Shown here: in pieces, positions 28,342 through 38,823 of the stretch
Position numbering within the stretch: position 1 is the first letter of the stretch
Layout of the letters: every line of letters begins with the position of its first letter
Assembly: GCF_029223195.1 (NCBI RefSeq)
Contig: NZ_JARHUF010000017.1
Span: 1-64,000, forward strand
Direction of reading: 5' to 3'
DNA from: Vibrio sp. CAU 1672
GTDB taxonomy: Bacteria > Pseudomonadota > Gammaproteobacteria > Enterobacterales > Vibrionaceae
Length of the DNA: 64,000 nt
Notes under the pieces: generated by a model
What the model saw: only the letters and a program-made list of their open reading frames with translations
Databases searched by the model: none
What the model was told of the DNA's origin: nothing
Program-made: the position numbers and the translations under genes

Positions 28342-29529
28342 TTACTTAATCGTAATTCGTGCAAATTTACGTTTGCCCACCTGGAACACGTAGGTGCCCG
28401 CTTCTGGCTGGTGTTTGGCGTCCGCCACTTTCTCACCCTCAATTTTAGCCGCGCCCTGTTTCACCATACGCATCGCTTCAGAAGTCGACGCACACAGGCC
28501 CGCCTCTTTAAGCAGGTTCGCCACTGGTGTACCGGCATCAAAGTCAAACTCAGGCATTTCATCCGGGATTTGGTTCTTAGCAAAACGGTTAACGAACTCT
28601 TGTTCTGCAGCGTCAGCGTCTGCTTCACTATGGAAACGTGCAATGATTTCTTTCGCCAGCAGTACCTTAATATCACGTGGGTTTTTACCCGCCGCTACAT
28701 CAGCTTTGAATTGCTCGATTTCCTGCAGAGGACGGAACGACAATAGCTCGTAGTATTCCCACATCAACAGATCCGAGATCGACATGATCTTACCAAACAT
28801 CTCGCTTGGCGCTTCGCTGATACCAATGTAGTTGTTGGCCGACTTCGACATCTTCTTCTCACCGTCCAGACCAACCAACAGAGGCATCATCAGTACCGCC
28901 TGCGGTTTCTGACCGTTGGCTTTTTGCAGTTCACGGCCCATCAACAGGTTGAACTTCTGGTCAGTACCACCTAACTCCACATCGGTTTCCATCGCCACCG
29001 AGTCGTAACCTTGCAGCAGCGGGTACATGAACTCGTGGATTGCGATTGGCTGGCCTGAGTTATAACGCTTTTTGAAATCATCACGCTCCAGCATACGTGC
29101 CACAGTCTGATTTGCCGCCAGGCGGATCATGCCTTCTGCACCCAGCTCAGACAGCCACTCAGAGTTAAACTGAATTTTGGTCTTGGCCGGATCAAGAATT
29201 TTGAACACCTGCTCTTTGTACGTTTCAGCGTTGCGCAGCACATCTTCACGGCTTAGCGGTGGACGGGTGGTGTTTTTACCGGTTGGGTCACCAACCATTG
29301 CGGTGAAATCACCAATCAAAAAGGTAACTTCATGACCTAAATCTTGGAACTGACGTAGCTTGGTGAAGATCACGGTGTGACCTAAATGGATATCCGGAGC
29401 CGTTGGATCGGCACCCAGTTTAATGCGCAGAGGACGTCCCTCTTTCAGTTTCGCAATCAATTCGTCTTCCGGAATCAGCTCTTCAACACCGCGCTTAATC
29501 TCGGCTAGTGCAGCTTCAATGCTCGCCAT
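28342..29529 (-). CDS. tyrS: Tyrosyl-tRNA synthetase
   Basis: Class I aminoacyl-tRNA synthetase charging tRNA-Tyr. The HIGH-type motif is HLGHT at 48-52, the KMSKS loop is KKMSKS near 230, and residues about 330-395 form the S4 RNA-binding domain. At 395 residues it belongs to the shorter-KMSKS second bacterial type (TyrZ-like), usual in Vibrio. GGGAG precedes the ATG. It is divergent from the M23 endopeptidase gene. Confidence 0.96.
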   Translation of the reverse strand: MASIEAALAEIKRGVEELIPEDELIAKLKEGRPLRIKLGADPTAPDIHLGHTVIFTKLRQFQDLGHEVTFLIGDFTAMVGDPTGKNTTRPPLSREDVLRNAETYKEQVFKILDPAKTKIQFNSEWLSELGAEGMIRLAANQTVARMLERDDFKKRYNSGQPIAIHEFMYPLLQGYDSVAMETDVELGGTDQKFNLLMGRELQKANGQKPQAVLMMPLLVGLDGEKKMSKSANNYIGISEAPSEMFGKIMSISDLLMWEYYELLSFRPLQEIEQFKADVAAGKNPRDIKVLLAKEIIARFHSEADADAAEQEFVNRFAKNQIPDEMPEFDFDAGTPVANLLKEAGLCASTSEAMRMVKQGAAKIEGEKVADAKHQPEAGTYVFQVGKRKFARITIK

Positions 29530-29658
29530 TCTTGTTCACTCCCACAGATTTGGCAAAAATATAATAGCTGAACATCTTACTTGAATAGCGATGCATTTTG
29601 AAACAGGTTAGACTAGGTAGTTGTCATTTTTTATGTTTAATCTACTATTCTATACCTC

Positions 29659-30948
29659 ATGCAATCGATTTTTGTCCGACTTCCACTCTTGCACAAAATA
29701 TTGATCGGCTTTTTCAGTGCCCTTATTGTTATCGCACTGTTTTTTCTTCCCGATCCGCAAGAATTAGAGCCTAAGCAGAGCAGACTTCAAGTCGGCCAAC
29801 ATTACCCCGTTCCCCTATCCCTGGAATCCCAGCCCCAAACCATTCCATCGGCACTGCACTCAGTGTTGCGTTGGGAACGCTATACCGTGAATCAAGGCGA
29901 AAGTGCTGCGGTATTATTCAACCGGGTCGGACTTTCACCACGATTGCTGCATGAGTTAATTTCTTCCGATCAGGAAATCAAACAGCAACTGTCGCGCTTG
30001 CGCCCCGGGGATAAACTGCAGTTTGGCTTTAATGAACATGATGATCTGGTCCAACTCAGCCGCCCGCTGAATGCGTTTGAAACCTTCCGGATAAAACTCA
30101 TCGGTGATGAGTACGTAGCTGAGCTGGATAAAAAACAGGTCGACTATCAGTACAATTATGCAGAGGCAACCATTACCTCTAACTTCTGGAATGCCGCCAT
30201 CAGTGCCGGCTTAAACGCCAACCAAATCATGGAGTTGGCCGGCATTTTTGGCTGGGACATCGATTTTGCCTTGGACATCCGCCAAAACGACAGCTTCCGC
30301 GTACTTTATCAGGAACAGGTGGTAGAAGGAGAAGTGATCGGCCGGGGTAAAATCATCGCCGCGATCTTTATGAACCAGGGTGATCTCTTTACCGCGATCC
30401 TGGATGAGAAAACCGGCAAGTACTACGATGAAAATGGCCGGGCAATGAAAAAAGCCTTCTTACGCGCGCCAGTGGATTTCCGCCGCGTCAGCTCCAACTT
30501 TAACCCACGCCGCCTGCACCCGGTAACCGGCCGCGTCCGCCCCCACCGGGGCACCGACTATGTGGCTCCGGTCGGCACCCCAATCTGGGCCGCTGGTGAT
30601 GGTGTGGTGCAGAAATCCGCCTACAACAAATTCAACGGTAACTATGTGTTTATCAAACACAGCAATACCTACATAACCAAATATCTGCACCTGACCAAAC
30701 GTAAAGTCAAAACCGGCCAGCGCGTCAAGCAGGGCCAGATCATCGGCACGCTGGGCGGCACCGGGCGGGTTACCGGACCACACCTACACTATGAATTTTT
30801 GGTTAACGGCGTACACAAAAACCCGAGAACGGTGAAGTTGCCACAATCAAAATCGCTGACCGGTAAAGCCAAACAGACCTTTATCGCCAACTCCAAAGTC
30901 AGCCTGGCGAAACTGGAACGTTACAGCCAGCTTCTGGCAATGAAGTAA
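29659..30948 (+). CDS. M23 murein DD-endopeptidase (MepM/Shy type)
   Basis: Cell-wall endopeptidase that cuts peptide cross-links to allow growth. There is one N-terminal membrane anchor (residues about 12-29), an OapA/LysM-like region (VNQGESAAVLFNRVGLSPRLL, RPGDKLQF), then a LytM domain with zinc ligands His296 and Asp300 (HRGTDY) and His375/His377 (HLH). The 429-residue size and position beside tyrS fit the V. cholerae endopeptidase ShyC as I recall it, but this was not checked. It is monocistronic with its own terminator. Confidence 0.88.
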   Translation: MQSIFVRLPLLHKILIGFFSALIVIALFFLPDPQELEPKQSRLQVGQHYPVPLSLESQPQTIPSALHSVLRWERYTVNQGESAAVLFNRVGLSPRLLHELISSDQEIKQQLSRLRPGDKLQFGFNEHDDLVQLSRPLNAFETFRIKLIGDEYVAELDKKQVDYQYNYAEATITSNFWNAAISAGLNANQIMELAGIFGWDIDFALDIRQNDSFRVLYQEQVVEGEVIGRGKIIAAIFMNQGDLFTAILDEKTGKYYDENGRAMKKAFLRAPVDFRRVSSNFNPRRLHPVTGRVRPHRGTDYVAPVGTPIWAAGDGVVQKSAYNKFNGNYVFIKHSNTYITKYLHLTKRKVKTGQRVKQGQIIGTLGGTGRVTGPHLHYEFLVNGVHKNPRTVKLPQSKSLTGKAKQTFIANSKVSLAKLERYSQLLAMK

Positions 30949-30967
30949 CTCGTGGCAACAGGAAAAT

Positions 30968-30992
30968 AAAAAGGCAGCTTACGCTGCCTTTT
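30968..30992. terminator. Bidirectional terminator
   Basis: AAAAGGCAGC and GCTGCCTTTT around TTAC, placed between the converging endopeptidase and RND genes. Confidence 0.9.
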
Positions 30993-31005
30993 GGTTATTG
31001 GCGGA

Positions 31006-34000
31006 TTACTTGTCTGCGTTGACAGCCTTTGCTGGTCGGGGCTCAGGCTGACGGTGCTCCCGTCCCAGCATCAGCAAACACGGCGTCAACACCAAGGTCA
31101 GCAAAGTGGCAAAGGCCAAACCGCCCGCTACCGCAGTTGCCAGCTGCGACCACCATTGGGTACTGGGTGCCCCAAACTCAACTTTTTGATTCACCAAATC
31201 AATGTTCATCTCCAGCACCATCGGCAGCAAGCCTAGAATGGTGGTCACCGTCGTCAGCAATACCGGCCGCAAACGCTGTACCCCGGTACGCAATATCGCC
31301 TCCGCTTTGTCCAGGCCGCGCTGGCGCATCTGGTTATAGGTATCGATCAGCACAATATTGTTGTTCACCACGATCCCCGCCAGCGCAATCACCCCAATCC
31401 CGGACATGATCACACCAAACGGTTTTTGAAAAGTCAGTAAGCCGACAAACACCCCGACTGTCGAGAACAACACCGCACTTAAAATCAAAAACGCCTGATA
31501 GAAACTGTTGAACTGGGTGATCAGGATCAGTGCCATCACACCAAGCGCGATAACAAAGGCATTCTGTAAAAATGCCGACGAATGTTCCTGCTCTTCATTC
31601 TGGCCACGGATCTTAAACTCCACCCCATCAGGCTGGCCCAGCTTGCCAATTTCTTCACTGATTTTAGGTAACTCAAGCGCCAGGTTGTAGCCTTCCGCCA
31701 TGTCGGCCTTGATATTGATCACCCGGTGGCCATCCACGCGACGGATGGTATCCTGTTTGTGTTCCGCTTTGATCCTGGCAAAATTGGTGATCGGCACCAA
31801 ACCCGCCGCTGTTTTCACTCTCAACTGATCGAAACGGCCTATATCCCGCTTGTCTTGCGGGTAACGCACCAGAATATCGACCTCTTCATCGGCATCATCC
31901 GGCAGATAGTCACCAATTTTCAAGCCGTTGGTCACAAACTGCACCGTATTGCCGACCAGGGTCGCATCGGCCGCAAAGCGCGAGGCATCGTCTCGGCGAA
32001 TGTCAATCTGCCAGTCAATACCGGGCTTGCTTGATGTATCACTGAGGTTGGTCAGCGCCGGATTACTGTCAGCCCAATGACGGACCATTTTGGCTGCCTG
32101 ATCCAAATCAAGCGCGGTATTGCTCACTGACATCTCTATGACCAAATCATGCTCAACCGGCGGTCCGGCATCGGGAAACTTATACTCAATTTCCACCCCG
32201 GAAAAACCGTCGGTGGTGTGTTTCAGTTCATCAATGATCGCTTTGACCTTGCGCCGGTACTGCCAGTCGACCGGCGTGATCTGGATTTGGCCAATTTCAT
32301 CACTACCGCCGGTTCGGGTATACACGCTTTCAAATTCATCATGACCTAACATCACTTGCTCGATATTACGCATGACCGCATCTTTTTCATTGATCGACAA
32401 ATCGCCATAAGAGCGCACTTTGACCGTAAAAAACGGCGGATCCACTTCCGGGAAAAACTCGGCCCCCAAGCCGGCTTTGGCGTAAGTAAATCCTACCCCA
32501 ATTGCAAGCGCTATCGCCCCAAGCAAAACTTTCAGCGGGTGACGAATCGCAATAGACAGGGTCTGGTAATAGAGTTTGGTGAGGCCGGTCGCCTTATCAA
32601 ACTCACCGTTATGCAGGTCCACCATCTCCTGTTGCTGCAAAGGGCTGTACACTTGTGGTTTACCAATGATGCCACCAATCACCGGGACAAACAGCAGCGC
32701 CATTACCAGTGACGCTGACAACGTAGCGATCAAAGTCAGCGGCAAATACTTCATGAACTCACCGGTAATATCAGGCCAGAACAGCAACGGCGCGAACGCT
32801 GCTAACGTAGTCGCTGTCGAAGCTGTGATTGGCCACGCCATGCGCTTGGCCGCATCGCGGTAGGCTTCTTTACGCGGCACGCCTTCCTGCATGCGCCGAT
32901 CGGCAAACTCAGTGACGACAATCGCCCCGTCCACCAGCATCCCGACCGCCATGATCAGGGCAAACAACACCACGATATTGACCGTTAAGCCAAACACCGA
33001 CAGCACCAGTAACCCAGTCAGGAATGAGCCAGGAATTGAGATCCCCACCAATACCGCAGTGCGAACCCCTAAAATGGCAATAATCACGATCACCACCAGA
33101 ATGATGGCGGAAAGGATGTTGTTTTGCAGATCACTGAGCATCAGCTTGACGTCGTCAGACTGATCCCAGGTGTATTTTACCTGTAAATTACTCGGCCAAT
33201 CGGCACGTTGCTGACCATGCGCAATCACCTGCTTGACCAGCTCGACGGTTTCAATGATGTTTTCCCCGGCACGCTTTTTCACGTCGAGCACAATTGCTGG
33301 CTCACCATCCAGACGGGCAAAGCTTTCCGGATCACGAAATGCGCGGCGCACCGTCGCTACGTCGCCAAAAGTGATCACTTGCTTGCCATCCACTTTGACC
33401 GGCAACTCGAGTACATCTTTAAGCGAATCAAACACCGAAGGTACCTTGACCGAAAAACGCCCGTAACCGGTATCGACAAAACCCGCGGCCACCACCCGGT
33501 TGTTCAGGGCGATCAGGTTATAGATATCGGCCTGATCTAAGCCGTAGCTCTCCATCAACAGCGGGTCAACCACTATCTCAACAATGTCTTCCCGATCACC
33601 GGCAATCTCCACTTCCAGTACCTGGCGGTAACTTTCGAGTTTATCCCGCAGCGTACGGGCAAGCTGGACTATAGTCCGCTCAGGCACCGAGCCATAGAGC
33701 ACAACGGTCAGTACCGGCTCTTCTGAGGCCAGCGTCACCTCATTCACCGTCGGTTCATCGCTGTCGGCCGGCAGCTTGGGCTTGGCCAGATCCACCGCAT
33801 CACGCACATCGGCCATCGCTTTGGCCAAATCGACACCCACACTGAACTCGAGTGTCACCGAAGCATGCCCCTCCGAAGCCACGGCAGTCATCTCTTTTAC
33901 CCCTTCAATTGAGCGCAGCTCCTGCTCAATCGGCCGCACCAACAGGCGCTCAGCATCAACCGGAGAAATACCCTGATGCCCGACGGAAACGTAAATAATC

Positions 34001-34131
34001 GGAATGGTAATATCAGGGCTGGATTCCTTAGGAATGGTGATGTAGGTCAGCACTCCGGCAACCAGGATCATCACCAATAACGTCAGCATCGTGCGGGCAC
34101 GCGACAAGGCGGCATCAATTAGCGTATACAT
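31006..34131 (-). CDS. RND efflux transporter, inner-membrane permease
   Basis: A 1041-residue proton-driven pump of the AcrB superfamily. Twelve membrane helices with two large periplasmic loops are evident: first helix at about 12-32, TM2-6 around 335-480 and the second set around 860-1010. The TM4 segment has VGMLVDGAIVV with the proton-relay acidic residue; FAPLLFWPDITGEFMKYLPL is also typical. Sequence resembles the HAE1/uncharacterised RND group in Vibrio rather than AcrB proper. The membrane-fusion partner gene ends 10 bp upstream, so the two form an operon. No outer-membrane factor is encoded nearby. Confidence 0.92.
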   Translation of the reverse strand: MYTLIDAALSRARTMLTLLVMILVAGVLTYITIPKESSPDITIPIIYVSVGHQGISPVDAERLLVRPIEQELRSIEGVKEMTAVASEGHASVTLEFSVGVDLAKAMADVRDAVDLAKPKLPADSDEPTVNEVTLASEEPVLTVVLYGSVPERTIVQLARTLRDKLESYRQVLEVEIAGDREDIVEIVVDPLLMESYGLDQADIYNLIALNNRVVAAGFVDTGYGRFSVKVPSVFDSLKDVLELPVKVDGKQVITFGDVATVRRAFRDPESFARLDGEPAIVLDVKKRAGENIIETVELVKQVIAHGQQRADWPSNLQVKYTWDQSDDVKLMLSDLQNNILSAIILVVIVIIAILGVRTAVLVGISIPGSFLTGLLVLSVFGLTVNIVVLFALIMAVGMLVDGAIVVTEFADRRMQEGVPRKEAYRDAAKRMAWPITASTATTLAAFAPLLFWPDITGEFMKYLPLTLIATLSASLVMALLFVPVIGGIIGKPQVYSPLQQQEMVDLHNGEFDKATGLTKLYYQTLSIAIRHPLKVLLGAIALAIGVGFTYAKAGLGAEFFPEVDPPFFTVKVRSYGDLSINEKDAVMRNIEQVMLGHDEFESVYTRTGGSDEIGQIQITPVDWQYRRKVKAIIDELKHTTDGFSGVEIEYKFPDAGPPVEHDLVIEMSVSNTALDLDQAAKMVRHWADSNPALTNLSDTSSKPGIDWQIDIRRDDASRFAADATLVGNTVQFVTNGLKIGDYLPDDADEEVDILVRYPQDKRDIGRFDQLRVKTAAGLVPITNFARIKAEHKQDTIRRVDGHRVINIKADMAEGYNLALELPKISEEIGKLGQPDGVEFKIRGQNEEQEHSSAFLQNAFVIALGVMALILITQFNSFYQAFLILSAVLFSTVGVFVGLLTFQKPFGVIMSGIGVIALAGIVVNNNIVLIDTYNQMRQRGLDKAEAILRTGVQRLRPVLLTTVTTILGLLPMVLEMNIDLVNQKVEFGAPSTQWWSQLATAVAGGLAFATLLTLVLTPCLLMLGREHRQPEPRPAKAVNADK

Positions 34132-34141
34132 ACTTGCCTCC

Positions 34142-35257
34142 TCACGGCTGCGGCACTGTGCTTACCGGACTGTCCACCCGGCTCGCGGCTACGATATCGC
34201 CATCCCGGGCAAACCCCTGCCCGAGGACGATAATATCAACCTGCTCACCCAGCCCCGACAGCCACACCCCGTCCTGCTCGGCCTTCACCAGCTGAATTGG
34301 CACAAAGTGAACCCGTGAATCACGCAGGGTTTTGATCCCTAAATTGCCTTGTTCATCGAGGGCCAGCATAGCAGCGGTCACTTTTACCGCGGGTACTGTG
34401 CCCAAAGACAGCCTCACTTCAGCGCTGATCCCGGCAGGCATCAAAGCTTGCCGGTTATCAATCTCGATCTCAATCGGGAAAGTATTGGTCGATGGTGAGG
34501 AAACACGCCCAATGTATCGAATCTTACCGAGGTTGGCTTGATCGTTGATAAAGCGAACTTCGGCAGACTGCCCCGCCTGCAGGTACCGGATATGCCGCTC
34601 ACTGACGTCAGCTTCAATCACCAGCATATCCAGGTCAATCACGGTCGCGATAGGATCGCCTACTCCGACAAAATCGCCCACTTCAACAAAACGGTGATCT
34701 AAAATGCCGTCAAACGGCGCGAGAACTTCGGTATTGCGTAACGCAGTCTGGGCTTTACTCAGCGCCGCACGCGCCTCTACCAGTGCCGCCCGGGCAGTAG
34801 CAAACGCCACTTCTCCCTGCAAGCCTCGGCTTTTCAACGATTGTGCGGCTTTGAACTCTTTTTCTTTGACTTGCAACATCGCCTCGGCGCGTTGCTGCTG
34901 GAGGCGAAGATCACGCTTGTCGATGGTGGCAATCACCTCGCCCTGTTTGACCCGCTGGCCTTTTTGCACCTTAAGCTGCACGATTTTACCGGCGATTTCA
35001 GCCCCAAGCCGAGCCTGGCGATTAGGTGCAGTCCGGCCGTACAAATCAATGGTTCTGCTGGTCGACTGAGCATGAAAAGTGTCATACAGCACCTTGGCTA
35101 ACGGCACTTCGGTAGGTGGTGAGGAAGAGGGGGTAACGGCATCGTCTTGCGCACTAAGCTGGCCAACACCAAGCCAGACAGCTAACAACAACACCAGCAC
35201 AAGAGAAACTAGCCAGGGACGCTCCAAAAAACGACGCCCGAAGGAAACTCCAGACAT
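34142..35257 (-). CDS. RND efflux periplasmic adaptor (membrane fusion protein)
   Basis: A 371-residue adaptor with an uncleaved N-terminal membrane anchor (about 16-32). It has the HlyD/AcrA plan: lipoyl half motifs GRTAPNRQARLGAEIAGKI and GILDHRFVEVGDFVGVGDP flank an alpha hairpin (about 110-165, rich in Gln, Ala, Lys), then beta-barrel and membrane-proximal domains. It links the following RND pump to an outer-membrane channel, probably TolC from elsewhere. Start ATG at 35257 has a AAGGAC ribosome site. Confidence 0.93.
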   Translation of the reverse strand: MSGVSFGRRFLERPWLVSLVLVLLLAVWLGVGQLSAQDDAVTPSSSPPTEVPLAKVLYDTFHAQSTSRTIDLYGRTAPNRQARLGAEIAGKIVQLKVQKGQRVKQGEVIATIDKRDLRLQQQRAEAMLQVKEKEFKAAQSLKSRGLQGEVAFATARAALVEARAALSKAQTALRNTEVLAPFDGILDHRFVEVGDFVGVGDPIATVIDLDMLVIEADVSERHIRYLQAGQSAEVRFINDQANLGKIRYIGRVSSPSTNTFPIEIEIDNRQALMPAGISAEVRLSLGTVPAVKVTAAMLALDEQGNLGIKTLRDSRVHFVPIQLVKAEQDGVWLSGLGEQVDIIVLGQGFARDGDIVAASRVDSPVSTVPQP

Positions 35258-35340
35258 ACATAGTCCTTTAAATTATTTCCACCTCTCAGGTTACGTTAAG
35301 AGAGAAGGATATTTACGTGACATCCTGCTACGTAATATGC

Positions 35341-35362
35341 AGGCAGCCCGACAGGGCTGCCT
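35341..35362. terminator. Hairpin downstream of erpA
   Basis: A perfect 9-bp stem, AGGCAGCCC with GGGCTGCCT, loop GACA, 11 bp past the erpA stop. There is no T tract on either strand, so it may protect the message end or act with Rho rather than as an intrinsic terminator. Confidence 0.5.
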
Positions 35363-35372
35363 ATTGTCGCGG

Positions 35373-35714
35373 CTACACGCTGAACGACGCGCCACAACCG
35401 CAAGTTGTGGTCGCATTAGGGTTATTCACGAAGAAACGTGCCCCTTCCAGCCCCTCTGTGTAATCCACAACACCGCCGATTAGGTATTGCAGGCTCATAG
35501 GATCGACAACCAGCGTCACACCGCTGTTCTCAATGGTCGTATCCCCTTCATTAACGTTTTCATCAAAGGTAAAGCCGTATTGGAAGCCACTACAGCCACC
35601 ACCCGTGATGTAGACGCGCAGTTTCAAATTTGGATTTTCTTCTTCAGCAATCAGCGCTTTAACACGCGTCGCTGCTGCATCAGAAAAAGACAATGGTACG
35701 TTTACTTCGCTCAC
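35373..35714 (-). CDS. erpA: Iron-sulfur cluster insertion protein ErpA
   Basis: A-type carrier that passes Fe-S clusters to IspG/IspH and other enzymes. The three cluster cysteines are Cys41 (GGGCSGF), Cys105 and Cys107 (CGCG). The start is a GTG at 35714, preceded by GAGAGG with 5-base spacing; it gives a 113-residue protein matching the E. coli N-terminus ([13 protein letters not shown]). The frame continues upstream to an ATG at 35792 but without conserved sequence. It is divergent from hemL. Confidence 0.95.
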   Translation of the reverse strand: MSEVNVPLSFSDAAATRVKALIAEEENPNLKLRVYITGGGCSGFQYGFTFDENVNEGDTTIENSGVTLVVDPMSLQYLIGGVVDYTEGLEGARFFVNNPNATTTCGCGASFSV

Positions 35715-35961
35715 GAAGACCTCTCTCACTCGTGTAGTGCGCCAAGCCTGAGGGTTTGGCGTCAATTTTATGCTATTACCGTGATTATCCAATACCTGAC
35801 CAATACGTTCAAGTATTCGTCACCCTATTCTCGCTCTCTGCATGAGATAAGTAAGATTACGATGTTAATTGCCGCAGAAATCCAGCAAAATATTTCTAAC
35901 TGACGACGACCTAGGTACAATGCGCACCACTTGGTCCGAGCAATCATAAAGAGGATACCCC

Positions 35962-37254
35962 ATGACCAAATCATCAGACCTGTATCAAAAGGCACAGAAA
36001 ACCATTCCTGGCGGTGTGAACTCACCGGTTCGCGCATTCAACGGCGTAGGTGGCTCACCACTTTTCATTGAGCGCGCCGACGGAGCACTGATTTTCGATG
36101 CCGATGGTAAAGCGTACATTGATTATGTCGGCTCTTGGGGACCAATGATCCTGGGTCACAACCATGGCGTTATCCGTGAAGCAGTGATCAGTGCAGCACA
36201 ACGCGGTTTAAGCTTTGGCGCACCAACAGAGATGGAAATTGCCATGGCTGAACTGGTGTCTGAACTAGTGCCATCAATGGAGCAGCTGCGCATGGTCAGC
36301 TCTGGCACTGAAGCCACCATGAGCGCCATTCGCCTTGCACGCGGCTACACCGGACGTGACAAGATCATGAAATTTGAGGGCTGTTACCACGGCCATGCCG
36401 ACAGCTTGCTGGTAAAAGCGGGTTCTGGCGCGCTGACGCTTGGCCAGCCAAGCTCACCGGGTGTACCGGCTGACTTTGCCAAACACACCCTGACAGCCAC
36501 GTTCAACGACCTGGATTCGGTACGTGAACTGTTCGCGGCAAACAAAGGTGAGATCGCCTGTATCATCGTTGAGCCAGTCGCGGGCAACATGAACTGTATT
36601 CCACCAGTAGAAGGCTTCCATGAAGGTCTGCGCGAAATTTGTGATCAGGAAGGAGCGCTGCTGATTTTTGATGAAGTTATGACAGGCTTCCGCGTAGCAC
36701 TTGGCGGTGCCCAAGCATACTACAACATCAAACCAGACCTGACCACACTGGGTAAAGTTATCGGTGGCGGCATGCCAGTCGGTGCTTTTGGTGGCCGTAA
36801 AGACGTGATGCAATACGTTGCGCCAACCGGCCCTGTTTACCAGGCTGGTACGCTATCAGGTAACCCTGTAGCGATGGCCGCAGGTTTTGCATGTTTGAAC
36901 CTGCTAAAAGAAGAAGGCAACGAGAAACGTCTGGCAGCCAAAACCAAACAACTGGCAAACGGCTTTAAGAGCCTTGCTGAGAAACACGGCATTCCACTGG
37001 TAGTGAACCAGGTTGGCGGTATGTTCGGTTTCTTCTTCACTGACCAAGAAAGCGTAACTTGCTACGAAGACGTGACTAAGTGCGACATCGAACGCTTCAA
37101 GCGTTTCTTCCACCTGATGCTTGAGCACGGTGTTTACCTGGCGCCTTCAGCATTTGAAGCGAGCTTTACCTCCCTGGCACACGGCTCGAAAGAGATTGAC
37201 GCCACGCTGGAGGCCGCAGATCGCAGTTTTGCCATCCTGGCCAACGAAGCGTAA
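35962..37254 (+). CDS. hemL: Glutamate-1-semialdehyde 2,1-aminomutase
   Basis: PLP enzyme making 5-aminolevulinate for haem. The PLP-binding lysine is Lys265 in [20 protein letters not shown] near 17-27 and MILGHNHG near 62-69 are also present. The 430-residue length is normal. AAAGAGG precedes the ATG. A strong terminator follows. Being divergent from erpA is the usual Vibrio arrangement. Confidence 0.97.
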   Translation: MTKSSDLYQKAQKTIPGGVNSPVRAFNGVGGSPLFIERADGALIFDADGKAYIDYVGSWGPMILGHNHGVIREAVISAAQRGLSFGAPTEMEIAMAELVSELVPSMEQLRMVSSGTEATMSAIRLARGYTGRDKIMKFEGCYHGHADSLLVKAGSGALTLGQPSSPGVPADFAKHTLTATFNDLDSVRELFAANKGEIACIIVEPVAGNMNCIPPVEGFHEGLREICDQEGALLIFDEVMTGFRVALGGAQAYYNIKPDLTTLGKVIGGGMPVGAFGGRKDVMQYVAPTGPVYQAGTLSGNPVAMAAGFACLNLLKEEGNEKRLAAKTKQLANGFKSLAEKHGIPLVVNQVGGMFGFFFTDQESVTCYEDVTKCDIERFKRFFHLMLEHGVYLAPSAFEASFTSLAHGSKEIDATLEAADRSFAILANEA

Positions 37255-37284
37255 TCGACCGGAACTAACAACGCATTCTGACCT

Positions 37285-37308
37285 AAAGGGCCTTCGGGCC
37301 CTTTTTTC
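37285..37308 (+). terminator. Terminator after hemL
   Basis: AAAGGGCC and GGCCCTTT around TTCG, followed by a T run. On the minus strand the A run (37285-37287) is short, so it mainly acts rightward. Confidence 0.92.
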
Positions 37309-37318
37309 TTGCCTGACT

Positions 37319-37435
37319 CTAGTGCCAGTTGACTAACACCAGTACACCAAGTGCTGCCAGTACAATGCCAAACCAGGGGATCGGTTTGGTTTTCTTTTTC
37401 GATGGGCAGCTTTTCTCCCCGTTACAACATCCCAT
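37319..37435 (-). CDS. 38-residue single-span membrane miniprotein with Cys-rich head
   Basis: ATG at 37435 opens a 38-codon frame ending TAG. The product starts MGCCNGEKSCPSKKKTKP and continues as one hydrophobic helix (WFGIVLAALGVLVLVNWH), so it should be an inner-membrane protein with the cysteines (3, 4 and 10) on the cytoplasmic side next to five lysines. An in-frame ATG at 37474 would give 51 residues; neither start has more than a GAG ribosome site. It is convergent with hemL, whose terminator is close. I do not recognise a family; a metal or redox role is speculation. Confidence 0.6.
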   Translation of the reverse strand: MGCCNGEKSCPSKKKTKPIPWFGIVLAALGVLVLVNWH

Positions 37436-37657
37436 ATGAATCTCATGATTGATAACTGACTGATTTATGGTCATGATATACAACTCAGCCCCAGCAAGCC
37501 AACCGAACCTGACTAAACGCAGGAAAGCACGTTATCCCTGCATCCGGACACGTACGGTTTACCATGTTTGGGATAGTAATGGTTAACAACGGGCAAGGTA
37601 CGGGTTGCCGCTTGCCAGTCACCTGTTTTCAAACTTTGGTAAGTAGGAACGAAACAC

Positions 37658-38743
37658 ATGCCAAATAATGTAAAAATATCATCGAGCCACCGGGTGCTGG
37701 TGGTCGCTTTATTGGCCGCAGCGTTTGCTTGCTATTTACTGGTCGAGCCATACATTAATTCCATTATAATGGCTTTTATCATCTCACTGCTGATGTTTCC
37801 GGTGCATAACTGGTTTGAACGCCGCCTGCCACAACATCCTAATCTCGCGTCACTGCTTTCCTGCGTGGTACTGACTTTCATCATCGTCATACCGCTGCTA
37901 TTTGTGTTTGGTGCGATTGTCCAACAGGGCTCGGTCTTTTCCCAGAACACTTACCACTGGGTCACCAACGGGGGGATCCAGACTTTATTCGAGCACCCTT
38001 GGGTGATCAACGGTTTAGCCTTTATTAATGACTACTTGCCGTTTGATAAAGTCGAACCGCAGGCCATTGCCGAAAAAATCGGCCAGTTTGCCACCAGCTT
38101 CGGGTCAAACCTGGTTGCCATCAGTGCCAAGATCCTCGGTGATGCCACCAACTTCCTGATGGCTTTTTTCCTGATGCTGTTTGTGCTGTTCTTCTTACTG
38201 CGTGATCACGATAAAATCATCGCCGCAATTCGCCATATTCTGCCTTTGTCGCGCAGCCAGGAAGACAAAATCCTGGAAGAAATCGAGCAGGTATCTAAAT
38301 CTGCCGTGATGGGATCATTTCTGACCGCCGTCGCACAAGGCTTTGCCGGTGGGATTGGGATGTGGCTGGCCGGCTTCCCGGGGCTGTTCTGGGGCACCAT
38401 GATGGGCTTTGCTTCGTTCATCCCGGTGGTCGGTACTGCACTGATCTGGATTCCCGCGGCCGCTTACCTGTTCCTCACCGGTGACACTACCTGGGCGATC
38501 TTCCTCACGGCATGGAGTGTCATCGTGGTCGGCTCGATCGATAATTTGCTCCGCCCGCTGTTGATGCAAGGCAGTGCCGGAATGAACACCCTGATGATCT
38601 TCTTCTCTTTGTTGGGCGGTTTGCACTTATTCGGCTTAATTGGCCTGATATACGGTCCACTGATTTTTGCCATTACCATCGTGTTGTTTAATATCTACGA
38701 AGAAGAATTTAAAGACTTCCTCAACCGCCAGGACAACAGCTGA
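37658..38743 (+). CDS. AI-2E-family (PerM) transporter
   Basis: A 361-residue inner-membrane protein with about seven to eight helices: hydrophobic blocks at 12-28, 33-50, 62-88, 155-180 and several between 215 and 345. Conserved segments include [20 protein letters not shown] and [18 protein letters not shown] near 255-272. Members have been linked to autoinducer-2 export, Na+/H+ exchange and general permease roles; the actual substrate is unknown. It has its own terminator and stands between hemL and rsmC. Confidence 0.88.
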   Translation: MPNNVKISSSHRVLVVALLAAAFACYLLVEPYINSIIMAFIISLLMFPVHNWFERRLPQHPNLASLLSCVVLTFIIVIPLLFVFGAIVQQGSVFSQNTYHWVTNGGIQTLFEHPWVINGLAFINDYLPFDKVEPQAIAEKIGQFATSFGSNLVAISAKILGDATNFLMAFFLMLFVLFFLLRDHDKIIAAIRHILPLSRSQEDKILEEIEQVSKSAVMGSFLTAVAQGFAGGIGMWLAGFPGLFWGTMMGFASFIPVVGTALIWIPAAAYLFLTGDTTWAIFLTAWSVIVVGSIDNLLRPLLMQGSAGMNTLMIFFSLLGGLHLFGLIGLIYGPLIFAITIVLFNIYEEEFKDFLNRQDNS

Positions 38744-38770
38744 TAAAGTCCCGCCGTTACACTTCAAGCT

Positions 38771-38807
38771 TGGGCCAGATTGTGCGAAAATCTGGCCCAA
38801 CATTTTT
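38771..38807 (+). terminator. Terminator after the AI-2E permease
   Basis: A perfect 10-bp stem TGGGCCAGAT/ATCTGGCCCA followed shortly by ATTTTTC. It lies 17 bp before the rsmC start, so rsmC may need its promoter within or beyond the hairpin, or depend on read-through. Confidence 0.8.
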
Positions 38808-38823
38808 CTACCATCCCAATACT

